Positions 33,246-43,387 are shown, counted from the stretch's first letter. The stretch: DNA of 64,000 nucleotides from Xaviernesmea rhizosphaerae (GCF_001938945.1 NZ_MKIO01000048.1:80903-144902), one strand, 5' to 3'. Numbers and translations: made by a program. Notes: a model not told the origin generated them from the sequence alone.

Positions 33246-34559
33246 TCATTCCGCCGCCTGGCGCGCCATCGGATTGTTGGGATGGGTCGTCCAGTTGGCG
33301 TAGGTCGGATCGACGATCTTGCCGGTGCGCTCGTCCAGCGTGCCGGGCTCCAGCGCCACCATCGAGATGCAATTGTCGACCGGGCAGACATTGACGCAGA
33401 GATTGCAGCCGACGCACTCGTCCTCCATCACCTGGAAATGGCGTACGCCGTCCACCATCGAGGTGATCGCCTGGTGCGAGGTGTCCTCGCAGGCGATGTG
33501 GCAGCGGCCGCATTGGATGCAGAGATCCTGATCGATGCGCGCCTTGGCGATGTAGTTGAGGTTGAGATATTGCCAGTCGGTGACGTTGGGCACGGCGCGG
33601 CCGGTAATATCGTCGAGCGTGCGGTGGCCCTTCTCGTCCATCCAGTCGGACAGGCCGGTGATCATCTCCTCGACGATCTTGAAGCCATAGGTCATCGCGG
33701 CGGTGCAGACCTGGACGTTGCCGGCGCCGAGCACGAGGAACTCGGCGGCATCGCGCCAGGTGGTGACGCCGCCGATGCCGGAGATCGGCAGGCCGGCGGT
33801 CTCGGCATCGCGGGCGATCTCGGCCACCATGTTGAGCGCGATCGGCTTGACCGCCGGGCCGCAATAGCCGCCATGGCTGCCCTTGCCGCCCACGGTCGGG
33901 TTGGGCGCGAAATTGTCGAGATCGACCGAGACGATCGAGTTGATGGTGTTGATCAGCGAGACCGCATCCGTGCCGCCGCGCTTGGCGGCGCGGGCCGGCT
34001 GGCGGATGTCGGTGATGTTGGGCGTCAGCTTGGTGATGACGGGCATGCGGGTATATTGCTTGCACCAGCGCACGACCATCTCGATATATTCCGGCACCTG
34101 GCCGACGGCCGAGCCCATGCCGCGCTCGCTCATGCCGTGCGGACAGCCGAAGTTCAGCTCGATGCCATCGGCCCCGGTTTCCTCCACCAGCGGCAGGATC
34201 GCCTTCCAGCTTTCCTCGACGCAGGGCACCATGATCGAGGCGATCAAGGCGCGATCCGGCCAGTTCATCTTCACCTGCTTCATCTCGCGCAGGTTGGTCT
34301 GCAGGTCGCGGTCGGTGATCAGCTCGATATTGTTGAGGCCGAGCAGGCGGCGGTCGGCGCCCCAGATCGCGCCGTAGCGCGGACCATTGACGTTGACGAC
34401 GGGCGGGCCTTCCTCGCCCAGCGTCTTCCAGACCACGCCGCCCCAGCCGGCCTTGAAGGCACGCTCGACATTATAGGCCTTGTCGGTCGGCGGCGCGGAG
34501 GCCAGCCAGAAGGGGTTGGGCGACTTGATGCCCACGAAATTGTTGCGGATATCGGCCAT
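33246..34559 (-). CDS. preA: NAD-dependent dihydropyrimidine dehydrogenase subunit PreA
   Basis: FMN and iron-sulfur subunit that reduces uracil or thymine to the dihydro form, step one of pyrimidine breakdown. 437 residues. The N-terminal TIM barrel carries ELNFGCPHGMSERGMGSAVG and VVWKTLGEEGPPVVNVNGPR. The C-terminal ferredoxin part has two 4Fe-4S clusters (CIQCGRCHIAC; CVGCNLCVNVCP). Where the mammalian enzyme has GLACGQ with its catalytic Cys, this protein reads GSAVGQ. GGGGAGAG precedes the ATG. preT lies 12 nt upstream. Confidence 0.93.
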   Translation of the reverse strand: MADIRNNFVGIKSPNPFWLASAPPTDKAYNVERAFKAGWGGVVWKTLGEEGPPVVNVNGPRYGAIWGADRRLLGLNNIELITDRDLQTNLREMKQVKMNWPDRALIASIMVPCVEESWKAILPLVEETGADGIELNFGCPHGMSERGMGSAVGQVPEYIEMVVRWCKQYTRMPVITKLTPNITDIRQPARAAKRGGTDAVSLINTINSIVSVDLDNFAPNPTVGGKGSHGGYCGPAVKPIALNMVAEIARDAETAGLPISGIGGVTTWRDAAEFLVLGAGNVQVCTAAMTYGFKIVEEMITGLSDWMDEKGHRTLDDITGRAVPNVTDWQYLNLNYIAKARIDQDLCIQCGRCHIACEDTSHQAITSMVDGVRHFQVMEDECVGCNLCVNVCPVDNCISMVALEPGTLDERTGKIVDPTYANWTTHPNNPMARQAAE

Positions 34560-34571
34560 GGCTCTCTCCCC

Positions 34572-35939
34572 TCAGGCAACGGCGTCGATGGCGGGCGCAG
34601 CCGTGGCCATCAGGGTGCGGTGGATGGATTCGGCGGCATCGCGCCCCTGGGCGACCGCCGATACGGTGAGATCCTCACCGTCGGCGACACAGTCGCCCCC
34701 GGCCCACACGCCCTCGAGCGAGGTGCGCCCTTCCGCATCCGCAACGATCCGGCCGCGCTCCAGCGTCAGCACGTCGAGGCCAACGGGTTCGAAGGTCTGG
34801 CCGATGGCTTTGAGCACCTGATCGGCGGCGATGACGGTGGTTTCCCCCGTTGTCGTCAGCCGGCCATCGACGATCTGGGTATAGGCCATCTCGATGCCGG
34901 CCACCGTACCGCTTTCGCCTGTGACGATGCTGAGCGGCTGCAGCCAGTGGCGGATGGTGACGCCCTTGGCGGCGGCCAGATCCTGCTCGAATTCCGAGGC
35001 GTTCATGTTCTCCTTGCCGCGGCGATAGCAGATCGTCACCTCCTCGGCGCCGAGCAGCTTGGCCTGCACGGCGGCATCCACCGCCGTCATGCCGCCGCCG
35101 ATGACGACGACGCGCCGTCCCACGGCGATATCCGCCTTGGTCGGCGACTGGCGCAGCCGGGCGATGAAGTCCACGGCGTCCTCGACACCTTCGGCCGCTT
35201 CGCCCTCGGCCGACAGCGCGTTGACGCCGGCAAGGCCGACACCGAGGAAGACGGCGTCATGGCGGGCGGTGAGATCGGCAAGCTTGATGTCGCGGCCGAG
35301 CATCTGCCGGTTGCGGATGTCGATCCCGCCGATGGCTGTGACATAGTCCACCTCGCGCGCGGCGAAATCGTCCACGGCCTTGTAGGTGGCGATGCCATAT
35401 TCGTTGAGGCCGCCGGCCTTTTCGCGGGCGTCGTAGACGATGACCTCATGGCCCTTCATCGCCAGGCGATGGGCGCAGGCGAGACCCGCCGGCCCGGCGC
35501 CGACCACGGCGATCGACTTGCCGGTCGGCGCGGCGCGGCGGTAGAACTGGCGGTTGGCCTGCATCGCCGTATCGGTGGCGAAGCGCTGCAGGCGGCCGAT
35601 CTCCACCGGCCGCTCCTCGGCCGTGTTGCGCACGCAGGCCTGCTCGCACAGCGTCTCGGTGGGACAGACGCGCGCGCACATGCCGCCCAGAATGTTCTGG
35701 TCGAAGATGGTCTTGGCGGCGCCCATCGCATTCCCCGTCGAAATCTGTCGGATGAACAGGGGAATGTCGATGGCGGTGGGACAGGCCGTCATGCACGGCG
35801 CGTCATAGCAGAAATAGCAGCGGTCGGACGCCACCAGCGCCTCATGGCGCGTCAGCGGGGCATGCAGGTCGGTAAAATTCGCTTCGATTTCGGCGGGCGG
35901 CAGGCGCCCGGCGACGATCCCAGTGTCTGAGGTTCCCAT
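34572..35939 (-). CDS. preT: NAD-dependent dihydropyrimidine dehydrogenase subunit PreT
   Basis: FAD/NAD(P)H-binding electron-input subunit of the PreTA enzyme, 455 residues. An N-terminal domain with cysteines (CYFCYDAPCMTACP; CARVCPTETLCEQAC) binds 4Fe-4S clusters. It is followed by an FAD site VVGAGPAGLACAHRLA (about residue 143) and an NAD(P) site VVVIGGGMTAVDAA (about residue 285). The ATG at 35939 follows CGGAGAAGAAC; a longer in-frame reading to 36209 would cover the promoter region and was rejected. A RutR-like site lies 100 bp upstream. Confidence 0.93.
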   Translation of the reverse strand: MGTSDTGIVAGRLPPAEIEANFTDLHAPLTRHEALVASDRCYFCYDAPCMTACPTAIDIPLFIRQISTGNAMGAAKTIFDQNILGGMCARVCPTETLCEQACVRNTAEERPVEIGRLQRFATDTAMQANRQFYRRAAPTGKSIAVVGAGPAGLACAHRLAMKGHEVIVYDAREKAGGLNEYGIATYKAVDDFAAREVDYVTAIGGIDIRNRQMLGRDIKLADLTARHDAVFLGVGLAGVNALSAEGEAAEGVEDAVDFIARLRQSPTKADIAVGRRVVVIGGGMTAVDAAVQAKLLGAEEVTICYRRGKENMNASEFEQDLAAAKGVTIRHWLQPLSIVTGESGTVAGIEMAYTQIVDGRLTTTGETTVIAADQVLKAIGQTFEPVGLDVLTLERGRIVADAEGRTSLEGVWAGGDCVADGEDLTVSAVAQGRDAAESIHRTLMATAAPAIDAVA

Positions 35940-36038
35940 TGTTCTTCTCCGTGACGAATGTCCCGGCGCGGGCGGCCGCCTGGTTCTTGCCGGTTCTGTC
36001 GCCGCGCCCGAAGCATGAACGGTAGCACGGCCTGTTTT

Positions 36039-36054
36039 TTTATCAATCGGTAAA
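36039..36054. promoter_or_regulatory. Putative RutR-like operator upstream of preT
   Basis: TTTATCAATCGGTAAA is a near-palindrome that shares the GGTAAA half-site and 16-bp layout of the site at 28340-28355. It matches 10 of 14 positions of the recalled RutR consensus. It is 100 bp upstream of preT, so both halves of the pyrimidine pathway could share one regulator. Confidence 0.45.
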
Positions 36055-36111
36055 TTTTCTTCCCTGCAGCGGTTTCGCTTTTGAGAGAAATGCGTTCTCA
36101 GGTTGTGCTCC

Positions 36112-36156
36112 GCCGGGCTCCGATTGACAGGCCGGGCTCCGATTGACAGGCCGGGC
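36112..36156. repeat. 19-bp tandem duplication upstream of the SorC-type regulator gene
   Basis: GCCGGGCTCCGATTGACAG occurs twice in tandem (36112-36130, 36131-36149), followed by the first seven bases of a third unit. Each unit contains TTGACA, a perfect -35 hexamer. It lies 43-87 bp before the start of the regulator gene. Confidence 0.8.
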
Positions 36157-36198
36157 GAAGAGTGCCAGCAACGCAGATGACGGAGGAGAGGGCAGATC

Positions 36199-37149
36199 AT
36201 GGCACGCAAACCCGACAGCGCCGCCCGGCTCGACGATGCCGCACGCGCGGGATGGCTCTATTATGTGGCCGGCCGCACACAGGACGAGATCGCCGCCGCC
36301 ATGGGCATTTCCCGCCAGTCGGCGCAGCGCCTTGTGTCGCTCGCAATGGCCGAGCGGCTGGTCAAGGTGCGGCTCGACCATCCGATCGGCGCCTGTCTCG
36401 AGCGCGCCGCCGCGCTCAAGGAGAAGTTCGGCCTGCGCCAGGTGGAGGTGGTGCCGAGCGATCCCGGCGCGCCGTCCTCGACCGTCGGGATTGCTGAGGC
36501 GGGGGCGGCCGAGATCGAGCGCTGGCTGAAGCTCAGCACGCCCACCGTGCTGGCGGTCGGCACCGGGCGCACGCTGAAAGCCGCGATCGACCAGCTTTCG
36601 CCGATGGAATGCGCACAGCACCGCATCGTCTCGTTGACGGGAAACATCGGCCGCGACGGCTCGGTCGCCTATTACAACGTGATCTTTTCCATGGCGGAGG
36701 CGGTGAAGGCCCGCCATTTCACCATGCCGCTGCCGGTGCTGGTCTCCTCGGTCGAGGAGCGCGCGGTGCTGCATAACCAGGCGCTGGTGCGCTCGGCGCT
36801 GGAACTGGGCGGCCAGGCCGATGTCGCCTTCGTCGGGGTGGGCGAGCTGGGCGTCGACGGCCCGCTCTGCCAGGACGGCTTTCTCGATCCCGCCGAAATG
36901 ACGCGGCTGGTGGAGGCGGGGGCTGCCGGCGAAATCTGCGGCTGGATCTATGACCGCGAGGGGCAGCTAATGCCCGGCATTCGCGACCGGGTGGCCAGCG
37001 TGCCGCTGCCCGATACCAGCCGCTGCACCGTCATCGGCATGGCCAAGGGGCCGCGCAAGCTGCCCGCACTCGCAGCCGCCCTGCGCGGGCGGGTGCTCAA
37101 CGGGCTGATCACCGACGAGGCCACGGCCGAGGCGCTGCTGAAAGACTGA
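36199..37149 (+). CDS. smoC: SorC/DeoR-type sugar-binding transcriptional regulator
   Basis: A 316-residue regulator with an N-terminal helix-turn-helix (AGRTQDEIAAAMGISRQSAQ, then RLVSLAMAERLVKV) and a C-terminal SorC sugar-binding domain (VLAVGTGRTLKAAI; DVAFVGVGELG; DRVASVPL). It precedes the polyol transporter operon and presumably senses sorbitol, mannitol or a phosphate derivative. The symbol follows the smo locus convention and is tentative. GGAGGAG precedes the ATG. A palindromic candidate operator lies 148 bp after its stop, before smoE. Confidence 0.85.
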   Translation: MARKPDSAARLDDAARAGWLYYVAGRTQDEIAAAMGISRQSAQRLVSLAMAERLVKVRLDHPIGACLERAAALKEKFGLRQVEVVPSDPGAPSSTVGIAEAGAAEIERWLKLSTPTVLAVGTGRTLKAAIDQLSPMECAQHRIVSLTGNIGRDGSVAYYNVIFSMAEAVKARHFTMPLPVLVSSVEERAVLHNQALVRSALELGGQADVAFVGVGELGVDGPLCQDGFLDPAEMTRLVEAGAAGEICGWIYDREGQLMPGIRDRVASVPLPDTSRCTVIGMAKGPRKLPALAAALRGRVLNGLITDEATAEALLKD

Positions 37150-37296
37150 TCTTCACCTCCAGGTTGTTTTCTGCCGTCGTTCCATCAGACGCCGGGGCGC
37201 GTTGCTGCGCGCGTTTTTCCCGGCCGCCACCGCAAGGGAGACGGGTGGGGACGACCTACCGATTTGCGCTTGTGTTTTGCGCGCGGCATGATAGAA

Positions 37297-37312
37297 GTTT
37301 ACGCACGTAAAC
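37297..37312. promoter_or_regulatory. Palindromic operator candidate of the smo operon
   Basis: GTTTACG-CA-CGTAAAC is a perfect inverted repeat with 7-bp arms, 120 bp before smoE and 148 bp after the SorC-type gene. Position and symmetry make it the likely regulator site. No second copy was seen nearby. Confidence 0.5.
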
Positions 37313-37431
37313 ATTGGCAAGGATGTTTTTGCGCGCCGCAGCGACGAATGCGAATTGACAAAATTCGCCGCATGATGAGTAATTGCCCATGAGCAAGGCA
37401 AATGCTCAACACTCTTCTGGGAGGAAGATTC

Positions 37432-38742
37432 ATGAAATTGAAAGCGATCCTGCTGGGCGCATGCTCGGCGGCCGTTCTTGCTGGCGTGGCGCAGGCCGAA
37501 ACGCTGACCATCGCCACGGTGAACAATGGCGATATGGTGCGCATGCAGAAGCTCACCGACGACTTCACCAAGGCCAATCCCGATATCCAGCTGCAATGGG
37601 TGACGCTGGAAGAAAACGTGCTGCGCGAACGCGTGACGACGGATGTCGCCACCAAGGGCGGTCAGTACGACATCATGACCATCGGCACCTATGAGGTTCC
37701 GATCTGGGCCAAGCAGGGTTGGCTGCTGCCGCTCGACAATCTCGGCGCCGATTACGATGTCGACGATCTCCTGCCGGCCATCCGCTCGGGCCTGACCATG
37801 GACGGCAAGCTCTATGCCGCGCCCTTCTATGGCGAGAGCTCCATGGTCATGTACCGCAAGGACCTGATGGAAAAGGCCGGGCTGAAGATGCCCGACGCGC
37901 CCACCTGGGACTTCATCGCTGATGCGGCTCGCAAGATGACCGACCGGTCCGCCGGCATCAACGGCATCTGCCTGCGCGGCAAGGCCGGCTGGGGCGAGAA
38001 CATCGCTTTCCTGACCGCCACCTCCAACGCTTTCGGCGCTCGCTGGTTCGATGAGAACTGGAAGCCGCAGTTCGACCAGCCCGAATGGAAGAACACGCTC
38101 GATTTCTACGTCAAGCTGATGAAGGATGCCGGCCCGGCGGGCGCCTCCTCCAACGGCTTCAACGAGAATCTCGCGCTGTTCCAGCAGGGCAAGTGCGGCA
38201 TGTGGATCGACGCCACCGTCGCCGCCTCCTTCGTCACCGATCCCAAGAGCTCGACCGTGGCCGACAAGGTCGGCTTCGCGCTGGCGCCGGATACGGGCAA
38301 GGGCAAGCGCGGCAACTGGCTCTGGGCCTGGAACCTCGCGATCCCCGCCGGCACGCAGAAGGCCGCCTCCGCCGAAAAGTTCGTCTCCTGGGCGACCGGC
38401 AAGCACTATCTCGATCTCGTCGCCGCGAAGGAAGGCTGGGCCAATGTGCCTCCGGGCACCCGCACCTCGCTCTATAAGAACGAGGCCTATCTGAAGGCCG
38501 CGCCCTTCGCCAAGATGACGCTCGACAGCATCAACGCGGCCGATCCGAAGAATCCTTCGGTCAAGCCCGTGCCCTATGTCGGCGTCCAGTTCGTCGCCAT
38601 CCCCGAGTTCCAGGGCCTCGGCACCACCGTCGGCCAGCTGTTCTCGGCAGCGCTCGCCGGCCAGATGTCGGTCGACGATGCGCTGGCCCAGGCGCAGACG
38701 GTCTCCAACCGCGAAATGCAGCGTGGCGGTTATCTAAAGTAA
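37432..38742 (+). CDS. smoE: Sorbitol/mannitol ABC transporter substrate-binding protein
   Basis: Periplasmic polyol-binding protein, 436 residues, with a signal peptide ending VAQA-ETL (about residue 22). The mature part (LTIATVNNGDMVRMQKLTDD; YDIMTIGTYEVPIWAKQGWL) matches the SmoE/MtlE group of family 1 solute-binding proteins. GGGAGGAAG before the ATG at 37432 fixes the start; an ATG 30 nt upstream lies before this site. It is first in the smo operon and is followed by a stem-loop and a 263-bp gap, consistent with excess production of the binding protein. Confidence 0.93.
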   Translation: MKLKAILLGACSAAVLAGVAQAETLTIATVNNGDMVRMQKLTDDFTKANPDIQLQWVTLEENVLRERVTTDVATKGGQYDIMTIGTYEVPIWAKQGWLLPLDNLGADYDVDDLLPAIRSGLTMDGKLYAAPFYGESSMVMYRKDLMEKAGLKMPDAPTWDFIADAARKMTDRSAGINGICLRGKAGWGENIAFLTATSNAFGARWFDENWKPQFDQPEWKNTLDFYVKLMKDAGPAGASSNGFNENLALFQQGKCGMWIDATVAASFVTDPKSSTVADKVGFALAPDTGKGKRGNWLWAWNLAIPAGTQKAASAEKFVSWATGKHYLDLVAAKEGWANVPPGTRTSLYKNEAYLKAAPFAKMTLDSINAADPKNPSVKPVPYVGVQFVAIPEFQGLGTTVGQLFSAALAGQMSVDDALAQAQTVSNREMQRGGYLK

Positions 38743-38755
38743 AAGCGCAAGCGGG

Positions 38756-38780
38756 GAGGCGGCGTTCTGCGCGCCGCCTC
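38756..38780 (+). promoter_or_regulatory. Stem-loop after smoE
   Basis: GAGGCGGCG/CGCCGCCTC, a perfect 9-bp stem with a 7-nt loop, 14 nt after the smoE stop and without a T-run. It resembles the hairpin after urtA and could stabilise the binding-protein message or reduce read-through. Confidence 0.45.
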
Positions 38781-38837
38781 TCGCATCCCGCGTCGTGACG
38801 GGCGGGCCCGCCTGGCGATCCATGCCTATCGGGCAAA

Positions 38838-38868
38838 GGCAGATCCTCGGGTCAAGCCTGAAGATGAG
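38838..38868. repeat. Single copy of the CTCGGG-type palindromic repeat
   Basis: GGCAGATCCTCGGGTCAAGC followed by CTGAAGATGAG is a diverged copy of the paired element at 51793-51888. It sits in the smoE-smoF gap, next to a degraded RIME-like fragment. Confidence 0.6.
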
Positions 38869-38900
38869 AGCACCAGGACCCGGTCTCTGGCGCAACCCGA

Positions 38901-38938
38901 CGCAAGAACAAAATGCCGGAGCATCGGTCGGATGCTTA
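38901..38938. repeat. Truncated RIME-like fragment in the smoE-smoF gap
   Basis: CGCAAGAACAAAATGCCGGA followed by GCATCGGTCGGATGCT retains the linker of the RIME-like element and a shortened second hairpin. It looks like a deletion derivative. Confidence 0.5.
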
Positions 38939-39005
38939 CGGCGCAGGCGGCCGGCCTCCGGCCGCGTGTCAGGAAGAACAATCGCTGTCGGGAGGACAAC
39001 GAGAT

Positions 39006-39878
39006 ATGTCGACTTCGCATTCGCGCGGCCTGTCGCGCCTGATGATGGCGCCCTCGGTCGGGCTTCTGTTGATCTGGATGATCGTGCCGCTGGCGATGAC
39101 GCTGTGGTTCTCGTTCCAGAACTACAATCTGCTGAACCCGGCCAATGTCGGCTTTGCCGGCCTGTTCAATTATCGCTTCTTCTATACCGACCCGGCCTTC
39201 TTCCAGTCGCTGTGGAACACGCTGGCGATCGTCGGCGGCGTGCTGCTGATCACCGTGGTGGGCGGCATCGCCATCGCGCTTCTGATCGATCAGGAGATTT
39301 TCGGCCAGGGGATCGTCCGCATCATGATCATCTCGCCCTTCTTCGTCATGCCGCCGGTGGCGGCGCTGGTGTGGAAGAACATGATCATGCACCCCTCCTA
39401 TGGCGTGCTGGCCGATATGGCGCGGGGGCTGGGTCTGCAGCCGGTGGACTGGTTCGCGCAATATCCGCTGCTGTCGATCGTCATCATCGTCGCCTGGCAA
39501 TGGCTTCCCTTCGCCACGCTGATCCTGCTCACCGCGCTGCAATCGCTCGACGGCGAGCAGAAAGAGGCGGCGGAGATGGATGGCGCCGGCATCGTCAGCC
39601 GCTTCATCTATCTGGTGCTGCCGCATCTGGCCCGGGCGATCACCGTGGTGATCCTGATCCAGACGATTTTCCTGCTCGGCGTCTATGCCGAAATCCTCGT
39701 CACTACCAATGGCGGGCCGGGCTATGCCTCGACCAATCTCGCCTTCCTGATCTATCGCACCGCGCTGCTCGGCTATGACGTCGGCGGAGCCTCGGCCGGC
39801 GGCATCATCGCCGTGATCCTCGCCAACATCGTCGCCTTCTTCCTGATGCGCGCCGTCGGCAAGAACCTCGACCGGTAA
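39006..39878 (+). CDS. smoF: Sorbitol/mannitol ABC transporter permease SmoF
   Basis: Inner-membrane permease of MalF type, 290 residues, about six helices. The EAA loop EQKEAAEMDGAGIVSRFIYLVLP is clear (about residue 185). GGAGGAC precedes the ATG at 39006; an in-frame upstream reading runs into the repeat region and was rejected. It pairs with SmoG, whose gene starts 12 nt downstream. Confidence 0.93.
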   Translation: MSTSHSRGLSRLMMAPSVGLLLIWMIVPLAMTLWFSFQNYNLLNPANVGFAGLFNYRFFYTDPAFFQSLWNTLAIVGGVLLITVVGGIAIALLIDQEIFGQGIVRIMIISPFFVMPPVAALVWKNMIMHPSYGVLADMARGLGLQPVDWFAQYPLLSIVIIVAWQWLPFATLILLTALQSLDGEQKEAAEMDGAGIVSRFIYLVLPHLARAITVVILIQTIFLLGVYAEILVTTNGGPGYASTNLAFLIYRTALLGYDVGGASAGGIIAVILANIVAFFLMRAVGKNLDR

Positions 39879-39890
39879 AGGAGAACACCC

Positions 39891-40715
39891 ATGGCCCGTG
39901 CCGTTTCCCCCCGCCGCAAGATCGCCTTCACGCTGCTCGCCTGGAGCGTGGCGCTGCTCCTGTTCTTCCCCATCCTCTACACGCTGATCACCTCGATCAA
40001 GACCGAGGGCGAGGCGATCTCCGGCTTCAACCTGATCCCTTCCTTCACCCTCGAGAACTATGTCGAGGTGCAGACCCAGCGCGACTACTGGAAGCCCTTT
40101 TCCAATTCGGTGATCCTGTCGCTGCTCTCCACGCTGGTGGCGCTGGTCATCGCCGTGCCGGCCGCCTGGGCCATGGCCTTCTCGCCCACGCCGCGCACCA
40201 AGGACATCCTGATGTGGATGCTGTCCACCAAGATGATGCCGGCCGTGGCCGTGCTGGTGCCGATCTACCTGCTGTTCCGCGACTGGGGGCTGCTTGATAC
40301 CCGCACCGGCCTGACCTTCATGCTGACCATGATCAACCTGCCGATCGTGGTGTGGATGCTCTACACCTATTTCCGCGAAATTCCGGGCGAGATCCTGGAA
40401 GCCGCGCGCATGGACGGGGCCGGGCTCTGGGGCGAGATCGTCCATGTGCTGACCCCCATGGCGCTGCCGGGGATCGCCTCCACCATGCTGCTCAACATCA
40501 TCCTGGCCTGGAACGAGTCCTTCTGGACCATCCGGCTGACCACCACCAACGCCGCCCCGCTCACCGCCTTCATTGCCTCCTTCTCCAGTCCTCAGGGCCT
40601 GTTCTGGGCCAAGCTTTCGGCAGCCTCGACGCTCGCCATCGCGCCGATCCTGATCATGGGCTGGTTCTCGCAGAAGCAATTGGTGCGCGGCCTCACCTTC
40701 GGCGCCGTCAAGTAA
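39891..40715 (+). CDS. smoG: Sorbitol/mannitol ABC transporter permease SmoG
   Basis: Second permease, MalG type, 274 residues. It has an N-terminal helix (LLAWSVALLLFFPILYTLI), the EAA loop GEILEAARMDGAGLWGEIVHV and a C-terminal helix followed by QLVRGLTFGAVK, the usual end of the family. AAAGGAGA precedes the ATG. smoK follows 15 nt after its stop. Confidence 0.94.
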   Translation: MARAVSPRRKIAFTLLAWSVALLLFFPILYTLITSIKTEGEAISGFNLIPSFTLENYVEVQTQRDYWKPFSNSVILSLLSTLVALVIAVPAAWAMAFSPTPRTKDILMWMLSTKMMPAVAVLVPIYLLFRDWGLLDTRTGLTFMLTMINLPIVVWMLYTYFREIPGEILEAARMDGAGLWGEIVHVLTPMALPGIASTMLLNIILAWNESFWTIRLTTTNAAPLTAFIASFSSPQGLFWAKLSAASTLAIAPILIMGWFSQKQLVRGLTFGAVK

Positions 40716-40730
40716 GGAAAGAAGACGATC

Positions 40731-41732
<1,002 letters not shown>

Positions 41733-41815
41733 CCTCTGGTCAGCGTGGCCGGTGCCGGCACTGAAAAATCCACGATCCCCGCGCCCGACAAGAGGCGCCA
41801 TGAATGAGGTCTGTC

Positions 41816-43306
41816 ATGACTGAGACCACACCGCTTTCGCTCGCCACGCTCGGCACGATTTCCAAAACCGCCGCCGTTCCCGCCTATGACCGAGCTGAGC
41901 TTAAGCCCGGCATCGTCCATTTCGGCATCGGCAATTTCCACCGCGCCCACCAGGCCGTCTATCTCGACGATCTGTTCAACCAGGGGCGCGATCACGACTG
42001 GGCGATCATCGGGGCAGGCGTCACGCCCTATGACGCGGCCATGCGCGACAAGCTGAAGGCGCAGGATTACCTGACCACGGTGGTCGAACAGGATGTCGGC
42101 GTATCCGCCGCGCGCGTCACCGGCGCCATGATCGACAGCCTCGACCCGATGGACCGCAAGGCCATCGTCGAAAAGCTTTCCGATCCCGCCATTCGCATCG
42201 TCTCCATGACCATCACCGAAGGCGGCTATTTCATCAATCCGGCCACCGGCCTGTTCGATCCGGCCCATCCGGCCATCGCCGCCGATGCCGCCGCGCCCGA
42301 CGATGCCAGGACTGTCTTCGGCCTGATCCTCTCAGGCCTGAAAGCGCGCCGCGCCGCTGGCACCGCGCCCTTCACCGTGATGTCCTGCGACAATATTCCC
42401 GGCAATGGCCATGTGACGGAGAATGCCGTGACGGGTCTCGCGCGCCTGTCCGATCCCGAATTCGCCGACTGGATCGCCGCCAATGTCGCCTTCCCCAATG
42501 GCATGGTCGACCGCATCACGCCGGCCACCGGCGCGCGCGAGATCGAGATCGCGGCGCAGGACTACAAGATCGCCGACCAGTGGCCGGTTTTCTGCGAGGA
42601 GTTCAAGCAATGGGTGCTGGAGGACAATTTCCCCGCTGGCCGCCCGGCGCTGGAGGCTGTCGGCGTGCAGTTCGTCGACGATGTCGCCCCCTTCGAGCAT
42701 ATGAAGATCCGCATCCTCAATGGCGGCCATGCGGCGATCGCCTATCCGGGCGAGCTGCTCGACATCCACTTCGTCCATGAGGCGATGGAGGACGAGACTA
42801 TCGCCGCCTTCCTGGCCAAGCTCGAGCGCAGCGAAATCGTCACCTGCGTGCCGCCAGTGCCCGGCGTCGATCTCAACGACTATATCGCGCTGATCGAGCG
42901 GCGTTTCGCCAATCCCAAGATCGGCGACACCATCGCCCGGCTTGCCCAGGACGGCTCCAACCGCCAGCCCAAATTCATCCTGCCGTCGACTGCCGACCGG
43001 CTTGCCAGAGGCGAGGATGTTCAGGGCCTTGCGCTGGTCTCGGCGCTTTGGTGCCGCTACTTCCAGGGAACCTCCGATTCCGGAAGGGCCATCACCTTCA
43101 ACGATGCCAATGCCGAGCGGCTGAAGGCTGCGGCACAGAAAGCACGGGAGAATCCGCTGGAATTTCTGGCTCTGGACGATATCTTCGGCCAGGTCGCGCA
43201 TTCGGAAATCTTCCGCAAACGTTTCTCGCAGGCGCTGACCTCGCTGACCGAAAAGGGCACCCGCGCCACGCTAGCTGCCTATATCGACGGCAAAATCGGA
43301 GACTGA
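41816..43306 (+). CDS. mtlK: Mannitol/sorbitol 2-dehydrogenase (long-chain polyol family)
   Basis: NAD-dependent oxidation of mannitol, D-arabinitol or sorbitol to the ketose, cytoplasmic. 496 residues, the normal length. The N-terminal nucleotide-binding segment IVHFGIGNFHRAHQAVYLDD and the catalytic KIRILNGGHAAIAY (Lys, Asn, His triad) are present. An in-frame ATG at 41804 would add four residues and is a real alternative. It follows smoK by 83 bp and catalyses the first step after import. The exact polyol preference cannot be read from the sequence. Confidence 0.92.
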   Translation: MTETTPLSLATLGTISKTAAVPAYDRAELKPGIVHFGIGNFHRAHQAVYLDDLFNQGRDHDWAIIGAGVTPYDAAMRDKLKAQDYLTTVVEQDVGVSAARVTGAMIDSLDPMDRKAIVEKLSDPAIRIVSMTITEGGYFINPATGLFDPAHPAIAADAAAPDDARTVFGLILSGLKARRAAGTAPFTVMSCDNIPGNGHVTENAVTGLARLSDPEFADWIAANVAFPNGMVDRITPATGAREIEIAAQDYKIADQWPVFCEEFKQWVLEDNFPAGRPALEAVGVQFVDDVAPFEHMKIRILNGGHAAIAYPGELLDIHFVHEAMEDETIAAFLAKLERSEIVTCVPPVPGVDLNDYIALIERRFANPKIGDTIARLAQDGSNRQPKFILPSTADRLARGEDVQGLALVSALWCRYFQGTSDSGRAITFNDANAERLKAAAQKARENPLEFLALDDIFGQVAHSEIFRKRFSQALTSLTEKGTRATLAAYIDGKIGD

Positions 43307-43387
43307 CGCCATGACATGCCTTGCCAACCGCCAATTCTCTCACCGGTGCGGATCGTCCGCCCCCAAGGAACAGGCGGAGGCAAGCGC

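Noticed and set aside
33282..35930. 882-codon plus-strand frame opposite preA and preT
   Set aside because: Antisense shadow of two well-supported enzymes; composition is repetitive Asp/Gly/His/Arg.
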